This document shows positions 4,904 to 6,603 of a stretch of 6,603 nucleotides of DNA, one piece after another. The stretch spans positions 1 through 6,603 of the forward strand of contig CAOJKG010000049.1 in assembly GCA_948437815.1 (NCBI GenBank). Direction: 5' to 3'. The stretch's first letter is position 1. Every line of letters starts with the position of its first letter. Made by a program: the position numbers and the translations under genes. The notes below the pieces were generated by a model, which ran no database searches, had not been told where the DNA came from, and saw only the letters and a program-made list of their open reading frames with translations. The stretch is from an uncultured Mycoplasmatota bacterium. GTDB taxonomy: Bacteria > Bacillota_I > Bacilli_A > RF39 > UBA660.

Positions 4904-6508
4904 CTATTTCAATTTGATTTGATAAGAAACATTTCTTATGGTTAATACCGCATATATATTTTCAGAATAATTAATTGTATTTGGAACCATAAGTATTAAT
5001 TTATCAGAATAGTTTTCAGGATTTAATAATTCTGCTTTTGTAACATAATCTTTACCATTATAACGGTATTTTATTTCTAAGAAGTCATTAAAAAATCTTT
5101 TATAATCACGATTTAAACTTGCATACATGCTATCTTCGTCTAATACTAAATTATAGTCTAATACTAATAAAGTTTTATTATAACCACTTCCAGGATAATC
5201 AAAAATTGACTTAGCATCTGTTATGCAATTATCGTTGTGGCATACTTGATATTCATATCTATTTGTGAGCTCATAATCTTTAATAGCTACAATACTTTCT
5301 TTAAAATTAACACTGCTTAAATTAATATTAGCTCCTTTATTAATAGTATTTGTATTGATTTTACTGCTTACAACTGTTGGCTTTATTTTTATCTCTTTAT
5401 TTATTATACCTAATCCACCTGATGTATCTATTCTTGAATATGATTCTAATTTGAAATTACCATTAACTAAATATTTATCAATTTCATATACTAAAACGCA
5501 ATTTACTGTCGATTCACCCTTAACGTTGCCTCCTATATAAGGATTACCATAGTCTGAGAAATAAAGCCCCATAGATAAATTTGGTTGTATTCTTTTTTTA
5601 TTAACTATTAAGCCTAAGTTTTCTTGATTAAATTCTTTTTCAATAGTATAACGATTTTTAAGCTCAAGCTGGAGTATTACATAACTTTTGTCTTCGTTTA
5701 TTACTTTTCCATTATTGCTTAAGTTAGATATAAAACTATCCTTAACTTTTATATTTAAAGAGCCAAAAGAAAAGGTTTCGTTTTCTTTGTATACTTTCTC
5801 TTTTATTTCTCTATTCATATACATAAATGTTCCTAAAACTAATATAGTTATTACCATAATTAAATTAACTATAAACTTGTTTTCTAAATAATAATATTTT
5901 AATTCACGAAAAAATCTCCTAATTGTTCTTTTGGCTTCGTGAATGTCTTTTCCTACTAAGAACTCAAACTCTTCACTATCTTCATTGCTAATTTCTAAAT
6001 CTTCTAAATCACTTTTAAAATTAAATTTCTTTATATTAAAGCCTATACCTCTTATGAATGTAAGAGCTGCAAAGGCATATTCACTTAAATAAACTATAAA
6101 ACCTATATCTCTTACAAATCTTGATAATATATCATCTAATGTATCTGCTTCTACTGCATTAAATAAACTAAAACATACTGTTATTAATAAAAATATCATT
6201 ATATAATAAATAATACATATATTATATAATTTAGTTGGTTTTTCTTTTTGCTGTAATATAATTGACATAGCCACAAATACTAAAAGTATCAATATAACTG
6301 ATATATACATTAAAATATTTATGTAATGACTACTTATATTTGTTAATACTTCACTAAAATTTAGATTATAACCATATGTTACATAACTATTAAAAAAGTA
6401 TACTATTGCTCTAGTTTTTATTATTAAATAAAATATCGGGATTAGAAGCAATAAATGAATAGCTCTAAAATGTTTTATTATAAAAGCATAAGGTTTTTTT
6501 AGTACCAT
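4904..6508 (-). CDS. Unrecognised membrane protein, five predicted TM segments and a large exposed C-terminal domain
   Basis: I do not recognise this 534-residue protein. Hydrophobic segments lie at about 16-38, 62-85, 95-118, 135-156 and 211-231. Basic residues at the N-terminus (LKKP, IKHFR), after TM2 (QQKEKPTK) and in the loop 157-210 place these parts inside by the positive-inside rule. That loop has an acidic stretch (DLEDLEISNEDSEEFE, 167-182) followed by a basic one (KRTIRRFFRELK, 193-204). The C-terminal ~300 residues would then be outside. Region 245-345 has alternating beta-strand character (YVILQLELKNRYTIEKEF, then VNCVLVYEID), faintly like DUF4352-type Ig-like domains; a lone CHNDNC pair (423-428) could form a disulfide. 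A structural or sensory envelope role is a guess. ATG 6508 has AGGTGG at 5 nt; GTG 6517 falls inside that site. It lies upstream of the RSH gene on the same strand. Confidence 0.88.
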   Translation of the reverse strand: MVLKKPYAFIIKHFRAIHLLLLIPIFYLIIKTRAIVYFFNSYVTYGYNLNFSEVLTNISSHYINILMYISVILILLVFVAMSIILQQKEKPTKLYNICIIYYIMIFLLITVCFSLFNAVEADTLDDILSRFVRDIGFIVYLSEYAFAALTFIRGIGFNIKKFNFKSDLEDLEISNEDSEEFEFLVGKDIHEAKRTIRRFFRELKYYYLENKFIVNLIMVITILVLGTFMYMNREIKEKVYKENETFSFGSLNIKVKDSFISNLSNNGKVINEDKSYVILQLELKNRYTIEKEFNQENLGLIVNKKRIQPNLSMGLYFSDYGNPYIGGNVKGESTVNCVLVYEIDKYLVNGNFKLESYSRIDTSGGLGIINKEIKIKPTVVSSKINTNTINKGANINLSSVNFKESIVAIKDYELTNRYEYQVCHNDNCITDAKSIFDYPGSGYNKTLLVLDYNLVLDEDSMYASLNRDYKRFFNDFLEIKYRYNGKDYVTKAELLNPENYSDKLILMVPNTINYSENIYAVLTIRNVSYQIKLK

Positions 6509-6513
6509 ATTAG

Positions 6514-6519
6514 CCACCT
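6514..6519 (-). promoter_or_regulatory. Ribosome-binding site of the membrane-protein gene
   Basis: AGGTGG lies 5 nt before ATG 6508. The alternative in-frame GTG (6517) is part of this same hexamer and has no ribosome-binding site of its own, so the ATG is preferred. Confidence 0.7.
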
Positions 6520-6528
6520 ACCATATTA

Positions 6529-6557
6529 ATTTTAACAAACTAAAACTTCTTTGTAAA
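6529..6557 (-). promoter_or_regulatory. Promoter of the membrane-protein gene
   Basis: TTTACA (6557-6552, 5 of 6) is followed after 17 bp by TAAAAT (6534-6529, 5 of 6), with TGT directly upstream of the -10 as an extended element. The predicted start near 6522 gives a leader of about 14 nt carrying AGGTGG. Confidence 0.68.
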
Positions 6558-6565
6558 TTAATTAT

Positions 6566-6601
6566 CACTTTTTTTTAGTTTTTTCTTAAAAAGTGTTGAC
6601 A
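6566..6601 (+). promoter_or_regulatory. 8-bp inverted repeat abutting a plus-strand -35 box (edge of a divergent control region)
   Basis: CACTTTTT (6566-6573) and AAAAAGTG (6588-6595) are a perfect inverted repeat with a 14-nt, T-rich spacer. TTGACA follows immediately at 6596-6601 on the plus strand, matching a consensus -35; its -10 would lie beyond the window. The repeat could be an operator for a divergent gene, or chance in A/T-rich DNA. Confidence 0.35.
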
Positions 6602-6603
6602 AA

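Noticed and set aside
5355..5891. Short plus-strand hydrophobic frames opposite the membrane protein
   Set aside because: Antisense shadows of AT-rich sequence, with no ribosome-binding site or recognisable product.
1..6603. CRISPR arrays, tRNA/rRNA genes, insertion sequences, phage attachment sites
   Set aside because: Read by eye on both strands, no regularly spaced direct repeats, cloverleaf-like segments, transposase coding sequence or terminal repeats were seen.

Overview
The window is AT-rich (GC roughly 30% by eye, somewhat higher in ftsZ) and every gene I can support lies on the minus strand. Strong Shine-Dalgarno sites, TTGACA/TATAAT promoters with 17-bp spacers, U-tailed terminators and the protein families point to a low-GC Firmicute. 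A Bacilli/Erysipelotrichia/Mollicutes-like lineage (for example an uncultured gut RF39-type bacterium) is my inference. All four complete genes read through with no in-frame TGA and end in TAA or TAG, so nothing requires a changed genetic code.

Layout in the direction of transcription (right to left). At the right edge, 6566-6601 holds a perfect 8-bp inverted repeat abutting a plus-strand TTGACA, probably part of the control region of a divergent gene outside the window. Next is an unrecognised membrane protein (6508-4904): five predicted membrane segments and a large exposed C-terminal domain, with its own promoter. Then comes a RelA/SpoT-homologue (RSH) gene (4837-3257), again with its own promoter and closed by an intrinsic terminator. 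A textbook promoter then drives ftsA (3137-1896) and ftsZ (1884-805), 11 nt apart, the ftsA stop codon lying against the ftsZ ribosome-binding site. A GAAA-loop terminator that begins inside the ftsZ stop codon ends this unit. A roughly 210-nt gap follows, with a GC-richer segment I cannot explain. Last is the N-terminal 189 residues of a GT4-like glycosyltransferase (569 to beyond position 1), whose promoter sits so close that the mRNA leader would be only about 9-12 nt.

How they fit: ftsA-ftsZ is the Z-ring module, FtsZ being the GTP-driven polymer and FtsA its membrane anchor. The glycosyltransferase and the membrane protein suggest cell-envelope functions, but no direct link to division is visible.

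The most unusual item is the RSH protein. By motif comparison its (p)ppGpp hydrolase (HD) site is complete. Its synthetase domain has lost the two key acidic residues, and the C-terminal regulatory half after the TGS domain is absent. It looks like a hydrolase-only alarmone enzyme evolved from a long bifunctional Rel.
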